64,000 nt of DNA, taken from contig JBAIAC010000030.1 in NCBI GenBank assembly GCA_037349315.1, forward strand, positions 12,483,501 to 12,547,500, read 5' to 3'. The position numbers and the translations under genes were made by a program. Source of the DNA: Chelydra serpentina (Eukaryota > Chordata > Testudines > Chelydridae). Positions within the stretch are counted from its first letter, which is position 1; each line of letters opens with the position of its first letter. The notes beneath the pieces were generated by a model. It ran no database searches and was not told the DNA's origin. It saw only the letters and a program-made list of their open reading frames with translations. Positions 22,372 to 36,332 of the stretch are shown here, piece after piece.

Positions 22372-23405
22372 GTGGAGTGGGGTGGAATAGGAGGCTCTGC
22401 TTACTCTGTCTCTCAATGACTCCCCGATACTAGGGGATTCTCAGCTGGAAGCTCTGACCTGCTACACCACTAGAGTAGCACAAAGGGAAAGACACTGGCT
22501 CGTATTCTCTTATTTGACAGGTTCAGACCATTTAATTTTGTATTTCCGATTATAACCTTTTCCAGTTTTTTTTCCAAGTGGCTATTATTACTGTTTGTTT
22601 GTTCATGACTGCATTTTAAGTGTTTTTAAGCACTCTCAGTATTTTATAAAATGTGGAATGCACTAAAAAATTAATAAAATTCCTGCTCGGAAGAGCTCAC
22701 AATCTAAAGACGTGAATGGATACAATACAGTGACCTAAAACAGAATGGTCTTTATAGAATCTAACATTTAAATACAGGGAAAAATTAAACAAGAGTATAT
22801 ATAACTCTTAATATATGTTGCAGTGTGACAAGTAATGCAAAGCTGATTAGATTCAGTGGGTGAAATTCAGCGGGGACGTACCTGGTGGTCTGTGCTACAA
22901 GGACCAGATTCGGTGAAGTAAATGAGACTGCTTATATGATGGCTGAATGTGTGTCTTCCCTAGCACCGTCTCTACAGGTCAGAAAAGCTTTTCTTTTCAG
23001 AGTAGCTGTCTATATTTCTGATTATTCTGCAAATCTAAACCAAAGTGGGAGGATAAGGCAGGGATTCTCTCAAGGAAACAGAAACAGACCAGTTTTTCTG
23101 GGGACAACAGCCTTGCCCTCAGGGAAGGAAGATAGTGGAGCGGATGGGGGAAGGGAGGAATGGGAAGAAGGAGGGAATAAATCAAAAGGTTTATTTTTTG
23201 TTAAAATCAGTTTCCTTTCCACAGTTCACTAGCTCAATCTTCACTGTCTTTGGGTAGGTTTTTCTCTTCTTTTTTATGTAGATTATTGAATTTTTCTGCC
23301 ACAGCTGAAGGGAGTGAGAAGCGGATGTAGCTTCATTGTTGCTGGCAAACAACTTGAAAATTAAAGGGCAAAGAAACAAATCAGAATCAAGGGATTGCAG
23401 TGACC
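22372..23405. other. Unique flank, no gene seen
   Basis: 22372-22520 continues the pre-insertion locus interrupted at 19979. 22680-22715 resembles a short piece of the amniote repeat described at 46150. No exon was recognised. Confidence 0.45.
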
Positions 23406-24480
23406 AGTCAGAACAGAGGGATTTGCATAGTCACAGTATAGTGAAATAGCCTGTAGCCTTCCACAGACTCAGGGCCAAGGCGCCCCCTGTGGTGGCATTG
23501 GGGGATCAGTTTTGCCCACCCGACAAAGCTGTTGGGTTGGGTGGCCTGGCTGGTGGTGACACAACTGATTAAATGGCAGTTCAAACCTCTTGGGTGAGGG
23601 TTCGGCACAAACAGGCAGCCTATAGCTCCTGGCTGAGGACTGTGCAGTCAAGCTGTCTACGGCTTTGACCTTCTAAGTGGGGGCTGAGTGATTAAACAGT
23701 CTCTCTCTCAGGCCTCCTAGCTGGAGTAAACAACTATGGTCTATGTCTCCGGTCCAGGGAAGGGCAGATTAAACAATGCCATCTGGCTTCCTGGGTGGAC
23801 TGAGCACTGAAACAGTCGAAAGCTGGAGCAAACAACAATAATCTATGTGGCTCAGGCCTTCTAGGATGAGGGCTGAGCTGGCCACAGTCAATGGCTTGGG
23901 CCACTTGGTTGAGGGCTGAACAAATAAACAGTCAATATCTCTGGCCTTCTGGCCTAAAGGTTAGGACACCCAGCCTTGCATGTGAGTCCAGGCCCACCCT
24001 ACTCCACTGGGTCCCACCCCAGGGCCCTTGAAGGGACAGGTGGTCCCATCATGGAGTTAGTGGGGGAAACGTGGGGTCACTGCCTCACTCCCTGGCAGCA
24101 CAAGAGGACCAAAGTCTCAGTTTCCCTGGGCTACTTCCTCTTGGTGGAGCTGTTCCATCGCAGCTGGGTCCTGTCTCTCAGTGTCACTGTTTGGAGGTCC
24201 TTCTTCCACTCCCTCCACGGTGTCACCGGCCTCCCAGGGTAGTAACTTGCCTCTTCTCCCCACAACCAGTCACAGGCTCTGCTAGTGGCTCAGCTCCCTG
24301 GGAGGAACGTCTGCCTCCTCCCTAGTCCAGCCCCAACTGAGCTACAGGGTTCTGCTTTTATACTTCTTGTCCCACCCTGGCACTTCCTGTGAAGGGGGCG
24401 GGGTTAGCTGCACCCAACAGGGTGAGTTAACCCTCTCTGTACCAGAGTGAGGCCACTTGTGCCGCACTACATAGCCATAA
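23406..24480 (-). repeat. GC-richer, internally repetitive block
   Basis: Between about 23450 and 23960 a degenerate unit of roughly 60 bp recurs, with variants of GGCCTTCTAGG, GAGGGCTGAGC and AAACAGTCAATAT. Downstream sequence is unique within the window. Near 24354 a TATAAAAGC sequence faces the minus strand. I suspect an LTR or long dispersed repeat of turtles read on the minus strand. No coding domain, and end signals were not established. Confidence 0.4.
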
Positions 24481-25013
24481 ACTGATTATGGAAATCCTTT
24501 CACTCTGACCAGTTAAATTATGGTTAATGGCTAGAATATAGGGCTCCACATATCACACGGTTACTGGAAAAATAACTGTGCAATCATTGTGTAATTTATA
24601 TATCTGCAACTAGAGTGCAGGGAATAAACTCAAGGAAAAACTGCAGGTAAGCATCCATAACCATTCAATAGCCTTGCACTTTCTTACTGAGAGAACTCCA
24701 CCTCCTTACAATACAGAATAAACAGAAGCACATTCTCTTGCTGTCCCTCACAGCATTCCATAGAATACATAAAACATTTGGTTGCTGATGTTACAAATGG
24801 ACATTGCTGCAATGTAAATGTGTTTATTAAGGTGATAATTTCAAAACAAAAAACCCAAACCTTTCATCCTAGCAAAGGTGTCCTGTTTTCTTAGGAAAGG
24901 ATGCAATAATACACTGACTAATAAAGAAGACCAATATTAACTTTTCAAGACAGGTGGCATTGTAATTGGGAGAGATGCTAGCAGAGATATGACATTTAAA
25001 CCAGTGAGATTTT

Positions 25014-25110
25014 TATTAATTATTATTATTATTATCATAACAAATGGGCTCATGATGACATACAGATCTATGCAAAGATGAGGCTCTGCCCTGAGGTGGT
25101 TACAATCTAA
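25014..25110 (+). repeat. Decayed amniote dispersed repeat
   Basis: It has an ATT-rich head, then GGCTCATGATG and GGTTACAATCTAAGT, the same order as the clearer copies at 45836 and 46150. Family name not known to me. Confidence 0.35.
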
Positions 25111-26589
25111 GTTAAAAATACAGATCTCTTTGATGCCAGACAGATTCTTGTATAAATAGGTATGGTTTTTTTTGGGTGTGTGCACTAACATCAATATTCA
25201 GCAATTACGTTTTTTTTATTTTACCCTCCAAAGTCTTTGATCTTTCTAAGGAGCTCTTTGCCAAATAGAATCTCATTCCCACAGGTGCCTAACTCATCAG
25301 CACATCTATAATTATCACAGCAGAATGATGGAATGATATAACTCAGAGATTCTGGTGTATACAGTAATTATACCATGCATTCAATTATATATTTGTACTG
25401 CCATTCTGCAGTTTTGTTAGATTAGACAGACAGACAAATGGTCAGATGCCATGCTGATGGACATGGGATAAGAACCTGATTATGACAGACAGACTGGAAG
25501 AAAAGGAATACATTTAATTGTCATACTTTGGACACACTGGTCATTTCATATTGTTTCAGTAATACTGGAAAATTGAGTAACATTGACTAGCACCTTTAGC
25601 AGTAGGGGACAAGTACTTCAATGATAGTGGGGCTGGAAACCCACTGGAGTGAAGAAAGGGGTAAGAAATTGCGGAGGTTTTTCCCACAGAGTTTTCTTCC
25701 TAATTGATCCATTGTGTGGGCAGGGTCTGGCTCTCCATGGACCAGGTTGTGGCGGCCATTCACAAACCCTATGGAACTTTGGGGAGATCAATTAATTTTA
25801 ATGGAGGCTGTGGGTCCTCAGCTCCTCTGTCTATCAGACACGAGGGCTCTTCTAGCATAAACTGGCAGAGCTCTATGGAAACTATCAGAGCTACATTAAC
25901 ATTTACATCAGTTGAGGATCCAGCACCAGTTGGCTCCCCAAAAACTGAGGTGTAGAAGATTAGTGAACACCGCTGAAATGTACCTGAGACTAAATAACAT
26001 CTAGAAATGAAGCTGGGAACCTTGGCTCTTTTAATTTATTTCTTTGATGCACTGTGCAAGAGAAAATGAACACAATGCATATACAGTGACTGTGGTGGAC
26101 AGTGTCTTGAGGAACAGTCACCATAGAATGAAAAGTGGAAATCTAAAGTTTAATTGAGCTGTTGTTTGATGATGTAATTCCCTTTTCTAATAAACCAATA
26201 ACTATTCTAGGAATCGCAGCTTGTAACAACTGAGAGCTCGTCAGGTAATTCTCTTCTATCTCGTATGGAGGTATCAAATGCTATAGTGGACAAGCATTGG
26301 GGCCATACTCAAGTGGCATGAAAATTCTTCAGAAAGAAAATATATTTGTAGAGATAAGGCTGTTTGTCTCATCCCATGTAATCAATTCATTCACCACAAA
26401 CAACTTACTATTCAAAATACAACATGCACATGTTATTTCATTGTCTGGTTGTTGAGGTTCAGTAGAGATGCTCAACATGTTTTGTTGAAAAAAAATCAAG
26501 AACATTTTGAAAACAAGAAAATGTTCATGGACAATTTTTGTGTGTGACATTTTCCAGGTTTTTGTGGTCGCGAAAAAAAACTTTTTAAA

Positions 26590-26675
26590 GCCCCCCTCCT
26601 CCATTTTTCCTTTTCTCACTGGTTTCCAGTGGCAAAAAGGAAAAAAAAAAGAAGGGGGATGGAGGAGAGGAAAGG
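26590..26675. repeat. Imperfect inverted repeat, Y/R-rich
   Basis: CCTCCTCCATTTTTCCTTTT and CTCACTGG pair imperfectly with CCAGTGGCAAAAAGGAAAAA and the following GGGGGATGGAGG across a few-base loop near 26625. Part of a longer AT-rich repeat; class unknown. Confidence 0.45.
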
Positions 26676-26825
26676 AAGAAAGGGAAATAAAAGAGTAGAT
26701 TAAAAAAAAAACATGCAAAATATAACTCAGAAAGTTTTCCTTTTTTGGTTTTTCAAAACTGAAAGAAATGTTTTTTCATGAAGAAATTGGGAAATTTTCA
26801 CAGAAAATCAAAATCACCATTTTTG

Positions 26826-26861
26826 GTGTGTGTGTGTGTGTGTCTGTGTGTGTGTGTGTGT
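26826..26861. repeat. (TG)n microsatellite
   Basis: TG units with one interruption (TC). Confidence 0.95.
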
Positions 26862-29800
26862 ATAAGTAAACATTATGTGGAAAAATCCTCACAATTTTTC
26901 AGCCAGCTCTGTGGATTGCAGAACTAGAGCTATTTAGAAACAATCTGAGTGAGCGAGGAAGAGAATGTGCCCACTAGCTCATTCAGTGCTACATTTATAT
27001 TGTGGCTTTCATTCAAATGGATCCCAAACTTTTCACTCTCTAACCTGATTGTACACAATTGGAATCCTTTTTCCTCATCCCAGAAGCCCATCCAACGCTA
27101 GGTTGAAATGATGCAGCTCTTTAACATCAGGCAGCAATACTGCTCAGTAGTTCAGGACAGGAAATGAAGAATATTGTATTTTTAAGGAGACGAGGAATTT
27201 ACATAGGCATAATGATTTGCCCATATTGCAACATAGCTCGGACATTGGAGCCGACACCTACCTTTTGCGAAAAGTGCCATGGAATTTTTAATGACTGCAA
27301 ATGATCAGGTCAGGGCCTGGGGTTTAAGTAACGATGAAAGCTAGAGAGCAAAGTTAGTTCTGAGGCCTTCCAAACATTCAAACACAGAACTGCTTGATAG
27401 CTATACATTCAGCACTTTGAACTCATTTTCTTCTTGGATCTAGAAGTCTACATTGCAGTCAGATAAAGTAGTAGATAATAAAAACAAAGATCATATACAT
27501 ATATTGTTTTTGTAATGATGGAAAAAAATCTTTAAAAACACATGGTTTGGTGAAAGAAGACTGCTGCTGCTGATGACATCAGCTTTGAGGTTTTGCTCAT
27601 GGTCCTAGAAGCCCCTTTTCTACATATCATAGTTCTAATTCTTCTCTGGACTACACATGTGCAACCCCACTGAACTCAGTAGGGTTTGGTGAATGTAACT
27701 GAGAGCAGAATTTGGCCCAAGATTTTCACAATTTTCTTGCATCCACCATTCATGTGCTTCTCATGAAAACAAGCAGGAAATGCAATGAGGAGAGAGATGA
27801 TTGTCATTCAGAAAAATCTGCACTTCTTTCTAGTGCATTTTTGCAGCAGGCCTTGCTGTCACTGAGGTTAGGGACCATGATGCATTTTGAGCTGGGATGA
27901 ACATATCACTGCTTTTGTGATTGTTTACAGACATCACTGTCCATGACCGTAATGTTGCAAATAATTTCTCCTGAAAAGAAAGGCATCAATACAATACTAG
28001 TAAAAATCCCATAAAATGCAGAACCTAATGACAGTATTCTTTTTCTATTCATATCCAAACAGCTAGTATCTGATGTGTAGGTCACCCCGTCCAGCAGAGA
28101 AGCCTACAGAAAGAGGCCAAAGATCCAGGAAAACTTTGGGAGGTTCCCCTCCTGGAGTTTCCTTTCTAGTTTTCTCTCAGAGCAGATGATGTTTGCCTGA
28201 ATACAGAATGGGTAGAATTTTTGTCACCCAACCATGTGGCTCTTAGAGAATCCAAATGGATCTCTTGTGCTTCTCTAGATCCCACTTCTTTCTCTTTGAT
28301 GGAGCTATGTTGCTGTGGAATCAGTGGCTCTGCAACCAGTGCCTTGCTTTGGAATAGCCAGAGCTTGGAGGGATGTACAGCAAAGTTACTATTGACTCTG
28401 TCAATAACAACTCTACTCTGGAACCTACATGGGGCTCACCGGGGAGAAGATGTACATCCCCATTGACCCCCAACCCATCTTCTTCCTTTGGCCCATCCCT
28501 ATCCATTTGTAGATCTTTAGCCTACAGAAAAGGTTCTGCAGCGTCTGGGGGTGGGAGGAGATGAGGAAGGGCATGTTGTGGGCCTTGCTATACAGTAAGG
28601 CAGAAGTGGGGGCATTTACTTATATGAAAAGGAGTTTCCACCTGAACAAACTGCTCCTTGACATAGTGGAAACCTGACAAATTTGAGGCAAAAAGCCAAA
28701 CATTTCATTTTTATTGGAACATGATTTTTGTCTAGTTTTACAAGACATAAGTCTTTTTTGGCCTTGTACGGGCCTAGCTTATGCCTGCTGACCCACAAAT
28801 TTGTATAAAATAACTGTTACAGATGAGGTGATGACTCCTGTGAGCTTGCCAAGAATAAAAATACCCATGGTTAACCCCACTCTATGAGAAGGGCTACAGA
28901 AAGATCAGATGACTGCATGGAACGGAACTCAGTTACAAAGCCATTCTCCTTGAGTTGAACTCTAGCTCACATCCGGCTCAGGTTGGTGGTGATTGAAAGT
29001 TGTGACCATCTGATGGCTGTGTGGTAACCTGTGAAATTATTTCTATACTGTAGCATCATAGATGCGTACAATACTCCCTGAGCTTGATGGAGATCTCGGT
29101 TCAGTTCCTGGTGGGCAGGTGTCCCTGGCACATAAACCATCACTCTGGTTGACATTAATTGGAGCCTTTGTTGCAGTCTCAATGGAGAGACTAAGGATTT
29201 AATGGGCACTGAGAGTGAATTATCCCCACAAGCATAGAGGTGGTCCCTACAGAGCTTCACTGAGACATATTTGCAGGGTGGTGGAGGGGAGGGCCATGGA
29301 GCCAGTAGTGCTGTTATTTGTTTTGTTGGCTAAAGGACTGTAACCTTCCAGGCTGTCAATCCAGCACTAAATTCACTTATGGTTTTAAAGAGAGCAAAAC
29401 AAAAGGATCACTGAAGGAGAGGAATGTACATCCCAGCATGAAGGTGATATCAATAGCTCTGCACTCAGATGTCCAAGACCTGCCCTGAAAAATATACTGG
29501 TAATAAGACAAAATTAATCCTAGGCTGAATTTGGGCCAAATGGGTGAGATCATTAGCTGGTGTAAACGTGTGACGCCCCCTTGACTTTAATGGATTTAGG
29601 CTAACTTACACCAACTGAACTCTAGCCCAATGTGTGTCATTTTTGGGGAGCTAAATGAATTCACCACTTACTTAGTAATGTCATCTACGTTTATTGTTGG
29701 TACTAAATAGGCAAATGCATTTTTAAAATCAAACCTGTTTAAAATCAAACTAAATAAATGTTCTACCAAGGTACAATTAACTCCACCACTCTGCAGTTCC

Positions 29801-30439
29801 CTTGTCTTTCAATTTATTATGATTTATCCTAAGTGTGAATCGCATGGATTTTTGTGGATTGAAGGAGTTAGAAATAATAAAAGAATGCTTTGGGGATGTG
29901 TCATCTCTTCACAGCTCTAACTCAGTCGCTCAAGGATTTTTCAAAACCAACTGCTTACATGTTAGCTATCTGTCATTGCATCCACTTTGTGTCCGAAACA
30001 ATTTATTTTAAGATTGACTATAAAAGCAAGACAGCACTTAATTGTCTGGCTGTAAAATATGTAAAGTATTGCACTACTGGGGCTCATTAGCAAACGCATA
30101 GATGCTGTTTAGTAATCCATAAGGTGATACTTGTTAATGAACATTGCAAATTATCCTACTAACTACCTAAAGATTAATAATAGATATGTCTGCTGCAACA
30201 AACAAGTCTCAAGTCCTTGGAGAAAACTGGAGAGAGTGGATAATAAGGGCACAGCAGACATTTTTATATTTACAATTTTGGTACTGAAGCCCAAATGTCC
30301 TTTAGTGTTTGTTTTATGTCTGTGGTAATACAGCTCTAATAGTGAAGTTCTAGACTAAAATTACTATTCACAGCTACTCTTATTAATGATAACGGAAGAT
30401 TTAAAGCCCTATTCATAAGAATTTAGGGACTGTGGCTAC

Positions 30440-30530
30440 AATTCAGTAAAGCACTTAAGCACATGCTTGATTCCCATTGATTCAATGAGAGTTAAGCAGC
30501 TCTTTAAGTTCCTAGCCGAATCAGGGCCTA
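30440..30530. repeat. Decayed dyad-symmetric repeat
   Basis: ATTCAGTAAAGCACTTAAGC at the left and GAATCAGGGCC at the right, around CCCATTGATTCAATGAG, match the dyad design seen at 11091 and 33143. Arms are eroded. Confidence 0.4.
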
Positions 30531-31529
30531 AGGCCTGATCCATAGCCCACTGACATCAATAGGAGTCTTTCCATTGAGTTCTGTGGGCATTGGAGTCAAT
30601 ATTTCATACAGCACATTTTCTGCATAATGGTTTCCATCACTTATTAGGACTTCCCTGCTTCCCTAGTGTAAATCAAAAGTTTTAGTTATTTACATGATGT
30701 TCTGAAACTCCAAATAAAAGAAAAAAAGGGGTTTCTGAGCTTTAATGAGTAAAATAAAATCTCTCCAGATTTAAAAGTTGTGCCTCTGAGAGATGCATCA
30801 TGCAGTTGTTCAATCTACATTGTCGTGTGTTAACATGACTTTGGAGGATGGTACATAATAAGAGGTCATAATTCACAGTGAGAAGGATACCATATTTTTA
30901 ATAGGGTTAGGTTATCATACTATCGCTGTTGACAGGGGACATCTGTAATTAGGAAATTATGTCATAGTGAATTAAATGCTTATTAAAGTGAAGGTCTAAT
31001 TGAATGGGCTTGAGCCAGGTGTAGTTTGGACAGGATTCTGTTTGGTTCACTAATGAATTGCATGTCTGACCTGATCTAAAGCTCTTTGAATGAATAGAAA
31101 ACCTCCCAACTGAATTCCAGGGGCTTTGGATCAGATCCCTAACAGTACAAATGAGGTCCTTACAATTTTGAAGTCTTCAGCAAAGTCTGCCAAGTCATCT
31201 GGAACTCTGCCAAAGTCTGTTGTGACTTCTGAAAAAATAGATCAGGAAAAAGATGAATCCATCACGGGTCCAGTTGTCACATTCATATCTTTCGAGATGA
31301 AAGGTTGATTCACCTATGCAATACACCTAAGATCCCTCCGCCATCAAAGATTAAAAACTTGTTTGTTTCTATCCAGCACAGTATCATAACCATGAAGAGT
31401 ACATAAAAGTATTCAGGGAAAGACAATGATTCATAACCCGAGCAACATACAGAATATATATAATAATGCAATTTAATCTGAGCATGTAAGCTCACACTGG
31501 TCACTGTACTGTATCCTTCCAAATGGACT

Positions 31530-32110
31530 CAGCAGATCGAGGGACGTGATTATTCCCCTCTATTCGGCACTGGTGAGGCCTCATTTGGAGTACTGTGTCC
31601 AGTTTTGGGCCCCACACTACAAGAAGGATGTGGATAAATTGGAAAGAGTCCAACGGAGGGCAACAAAAATGATTAGGGGGCTGGAGCACATGACTTATGA
31701 GGAGAGGCTGAGGGAACTGAGATTGTTTAGCCTGCAGAAGAGAAGAGTGAGGGGGGATTTGATAGCTGCTTTCAACTACCTAAAAGGGGGTTCCAAAGAG
31801 GATGGATCTAGACTGTTCTCAGTGGTAGAAGATGACAGAACAAGGAGTAATGGTCTCAAGTTGCAGAGGGGGAGGTTTAGGTTGGATATTAGGAAAAACT
31901 TTTTCACTAGTAGGGTGGTGAAGCACTGGAATGGGTTACCTAGGGAGGTGGTGGAGTCTCCTTCCTTGGAGGTTTTTAAGGTCAGGCTTGACAAAGCCCT
32001 GGCTGGGATGATCTAGTTGGGATTGGTCCTGCTTTGAGCAGGGGGTTGGACTAGATGACCTCCTGAGGTCCCTTCCAACCCTGAGATTCTATGATTCTAT
32101 GATTCTATGA
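31530..32110 (+). mobile_element. Young 5'-truncated CR1, 3' end
   Basis: The 581-bp end of a CR1 LINE: the last part of ORF2, a short 3' UTR and three-plus ATTCTATG units at 32086-32110. It is about 97% identical to the corresponding part of the element at 48840-50834 (I counted about 17 differences). GACTCAG occurs at 31526-31532 and 32109-32115, but CR1 normally makes no or very short duplications, so this may be chance. Confidence 0.93.
31546..32016 (+). CDS. CR1 ORF2 C-terminal fragment
   Basis: 156 codons from an internal ATG; the same frame extends to the truncation point at 31530. The protein is the region C-terminal to the RT catalytic motifs, with [20 protein letters not shown], then [13 protein letters not shown] and [15 protein letters not shown] near the end. 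It has no catalytic residue and would be inert. No stop or frameshift interrupts it, in keeping with a recent insertion. Confidence 0.9.
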   Translation: MIIPLYSALVRPHLEYCVQFWAPHYKKDVDKLERVQRRATKMIRGLEHMTYEERLRELRLFSLQKRRVRGDLIAAFNYLKGGSKEDGSRLFSVVEDDRTRSNGLKLQRGRFRLDIRKNFFTSRVVKHWNGLPREVVESPSLEVFKVRLDKALAGMI

Positions 32111-33142
32111 CTCAGACTCCCTGCCAGTTTGCCTCCTGAAAAAAACACACTCGTGTTTTAACATTGTCTAAATAAATAAATTAATGATTTTCACAGGCAG
32201 TGCTATCTAGATCTCGAGGAAGACAGCTAGCACATTCATAGATGCAAGGCTGGGAATGAATCATGTTATAATTATAATACAGTGATGAGAAGCTTTTACT
32301 GTGTTTGATTCCATTCAGATCTCTCATTGGTGAAACACATATGCTGATACAAAATATACATCTTCTACACGCAGGGCTCAGTTCTGCAAGGTGCTGACTG
32401 AGTGCCGCCCATGAGGGAGTTGTCGGCTTTCACAACCTAACCTTGCAGCATGGAGCCCTGAGACAACCCAATACTGCAGCTCTCATTGGAGGGTCAGGTT
32501 ATTTAGAAAAGTAAGATCAGACTCTTAGAATCAGTGCCTGAACTACTGTGGTCAATGGGAATATGATCAGATCCTTGTTCAATACTATTTAATAAATATA
32601 CCAAGCTTATTTATCCTATTAATCATCATCAACATTTTATTTCTAAAGGAAACCTGCCACCTGGACAAGGCCCTTGGGGAGATTTAAGACATAATACAAT
32701 CAAAGAAAAGCAAATATGAAGATGACCTGATATATCAGAAAAGGGAGACAATTATAATGACTATAGCACTGCTAGAAATACAAAATGTTTTCTTCTCTTA
32801 ATGACAGAGATTTACCAAGAGTTTAAGTCACTTAAATTGCAGGAATTCAATGGCAAATACTAACACGAACGTACAGTGCATACAACATTAAGAATAAAAA
32901 CGAACACTTCATTTAAAACACAGTTGCCTGGGTTATTATTTTTAAGAAGGAGTAAGGATCTGAACTTGACATTACAAAATTAGTCTCCTTTTTATCTTTT
33001 ACAAATGAGTAGGGCTTTAATTAAACAAATTAATTTTGTAAATGGAAGCCTTATTTGACTTTGAATAGGTGGCTAATAAAACTCTAAGCAAACTATGTTA
33101 CCATACTTGACTCTGGGTACACACTGTACAGTGGGTCTCAAT

Positions 33143-33222
33143 CTGATCTTATTTACACTGATGGAAATCAGGAGTAACTCCACTGAAGTGAATGTTGTTA
33201 TACTAGTGTAAAATTAGTGTAA
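33143..33222. repeat. Dyad-symmetric short repeat
   Basis: TTACACTGATGGAAATCAGG and AGTAACTCCACTG at the left mirror eroded complements to the right ending TTAGTGTAAGTGAG. Same class of short palindromic repeat as 46978. Confidence 0.45.
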
Positions 33223-34189
33223 GTGAGAGAAGAAATAAAAAGCACCCAGATACTATAGTGATGGCTGCCTATGGAAATGGTTACAATAATAGTAAATAAT
33301 TAAAAACTATTGCCATATATCGATGACTTGGGAAAGTGTACAGTTTTCAAAATCTCTCCTCTAGGGGAAAGTTCCTGGCCACATATTTCGCTCTTTGGCA
33401 AGTTAGCATACCGGGAAAAATAAATACCCTGCCACCTGTTGTGGGATCAGTGGAAAAAGAGATCACCTTGCAAATCTGCCTTCAAAAGATGGTTTATGGC
33501 TTTCATCAGGAAACCCATCATTTAATTTCTTAGCTCATTCCAGTGGCCTCTGTATACGTTTTTAAAGGCATGGCATTTTACTAACAAATAGTAATAAGTA
33601 TGTATGCTTATGTGTGTGCATTCATTTGGTTAGTTTACAAATATCCTGATGATGTAACTTGGTTGTGTTGACACATTAACCTAATGAGAAGAGATTCCCA
33701 CCATGTCATCATTAGACAAAAATGTGCAAAGTAGATATTTACCTCATATTAACTCGTAAGTGGTTGGATACAGATAATACACACTTCTGTGTGATATATT
33801 GCATTTAAGTATATTTCAGGTTTAGAAGTCTCTTCTCAAGTAAGCATTCAATAAATCCTACAATCACATTTTCAATCATGATTTCATAATCAAACTAAAT
33901 ACTATTGCACTTTGCAACTGCAGCTGTATTTACTGACTGCCAGAGCAACATAGTCAATAGGCTATAACATTGAAATCATAGTATCGTAATGGTTGATTAT
34001 ATTATTTTGATTAGTACATGCTTGTACATATCCCTGCAGTTCTTATTTCTTTTCATACCCAAACCAAACATTCTCACAATGACTGCATTGCTTGTTTGCA
34101 AAATCATACATTCTTACTCACATTAAGTAGTACCTTATTCCACAAGAACGTCCATTGACTACAACAGAAAGTATTATTTAACATGATCT

Positions 34190-34244
34190 GGGCCCTGATC
34201 CAAAGCCCAGTTAAATCTCTGGAAAGAAATATTTGGATCAGGCC
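34190..34244. repeat. Short dyad repeat
   Basis: GGGCCCTGATCCAAA and TTTGGATCAGGCC are inverted around a 27-nt centre. Same style as the other dyad elements. Confidence 0.45.
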
Positions 34245-36316
34245 ATCACTACAAATACTACTTCTCTGTGAGCAGCCACAAACTATGATAATTTACCTGA
34301 CGTGCCTCCATATTAATATGCATTTTAAATATTTAAATCACATCACATTAATTCGTCTGAATGCTTCCACCCATGTTCTCTACATCCACATAATAGTAGC
34401 ATCTCTTTTCTCCTAAGTGACTCTTCATCAGGTACACCTCTAATGAACTATATTCTAAGGTGGCTCAACAGAGGTTTTCCCAGGAGATTTTGAAGCTTCA
34501 TGCTAGGAAAAGCAGCTGTTACAAGTGATTCACTAAAAATCGGTCACTAGCAAATTAGACGTGCACTTTGGCAGGTAAGGCATTCTGGACGCTGTTTACT
34601 GACAATGGACTCCAATTGGCATATCTGAAGAATTCAGCCAGAAGTAATTGGAAATTGTGAAATGGAGACCAGTGAGAGGAATATATGCATGGGGTTGGCT
34701 CCTGGGGTGACTGGGAGACAACTGGCAGACTCTTAGCATGTAACACTGGCCCTGTTTCTTATCACTGTGTCTATTTGCCACATCACTTATTGCTAGTGAA
34801 ACAGTGACTGTTTCATATACTAATGTGCATATGAGATACTTCTTGAGGATGACTGGTGGGTAAGGGAAAGCACAGTCCTTGAGTGGGAGGTATGAGCATC
34901 CACAGAGGATGAAGTCCAATAGTACACTCACTCTCTTTACAGAGCATCGGGAAGAAATGCAGCTAGAACTAGTGTTTCTGCTCTGGGTTCACTTTGACTC
35001 CTCACTTTGGTTTGCTCTGAGGATATTACCCCAAGTTGTAGTTGAGTCAGTTTTAGTAATCAGCACAGTGCAGGATTTGAACCCAGGAATAGAAAAATGA
35101 AACCCTAACATTTTACACATTTTATTTAAACTGCAAGACAGTTGAACAAAATATATCCCAGAGTATATAATAAATGCTCAATACTTTTATTCCATAGAAA
35201 CATAAAACTTAACACACCCATGGTAGAAAGCACAAAAGTTGCAGCTTTTATAATGGACAAACATAACAAAAATTACACTTCGAACCCTTAAAACTTGTTT
35301 TTTGCTGCTATAACAGTTCAAACATTATTCTTGATAATTGCACATTATGAATATAGGGAAGAGTGAAAATTATGGTAAATGCAGTAAATGGCAAATTTTA
35401 GGGGTATCGTATATTTGATGATGGAAGTATATCCGAGCACATTAGTCACAAAAAATAATTTATTCAATGAATTTAGCCTCTTTTCTACTCTCCAAATGTC
35501 CCTGAGCAGATTTTGTTTTTAAACATTTATTCAAATTTACTTAATGAATTATTCTGTGAAGGGGTACTTTTTTATGCAAACAGTTCCCTGCAACTATTTT
35601 ATATTCAAAAGTTGAGCTGTGTTGGTTAGTTGGGATCGGTTACATATGACACATGGTATTGTTTATGATTCCTGATTGGCTGACAATTATTCTCATAAAC
35701 AGGAAAAAGGCATGAGGAAGTCACTGGGGCTTTGAATTTCACTGTAAGAGAGATAGCAGATGAGAAGGAAGGGCTCATTTTATGAGCTTGTAAACTTTTG
35801 AATTCCTTGGCCATACAGGCTTTTACCTAAGTGCTATTTCTAGCAAAATTAGGTGACTGGGATGTACTGGTTGGATGAGGAGTTTAAGTTTAATTTTCTC
35901 ATATGATATTTACACAAAGTAATTTTGCATTAATGTGCAGTCATAGTGTGTATGGATCTAGGGAAGATGGAAACATTAGCTTCCAGTTGTGTCCATTAAT
36001 GAGACTACCATTCTCCTCTTGTTCCTGCCAAATGCTGGAGCCAGGGTAGTAGGGTATAGAAGGAGAGTCGAGGAACCTATACCTTTTGAAACTTCATAAA
36101 TTATAATTAGTACCTTGATTTTCATTACAAATTGAACTCCAGGCCAGCGCAGAATATGGAACACTGGAATCCTATGCTCTCACCAACCTGCCCTACTCAA
36201 GTTAAAGGAAAGTAAAATAGATAGGGGCAACAGATGGAGATGGGGGCTTAGCCTCCTAGTCTTCCTAAGTTACATTATATCCTGAGAAAACCCAAAAAGT
36301 GATAAAATAAAATGGG

Positions 36317-36332
36317 GTGTGTGTGTGTGTGT
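36317..36332. repeat. (GT)n microsatellite
   Basis: Eight GT units. Confidence 0.9.

Larger units (their letters stand above)
24481..31529. other. AT-rich unique DNA, no gene seen
   Basis: About 7 kb with only chance-length frames. It includes a decayed dispersed repeat at 25014-25110, a pyrimidine/purine inverted stretch at 26590-26675, a TG microsatellite and weak dyads at 29539-29626 and 30440-30600. Confidence 0.5.

Noticed and set aside
31126..31308. 60-codon frame with polar composition
   Set aside because: Short, no family resemblance, no neighbours that would make a gene.
31526..32115. 7-bp GACTCAG as a CR1 target duplication
   Set aside because: It overlaps element sequence on the left side, and CR1 rarely makes duplications. 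Probably chance.
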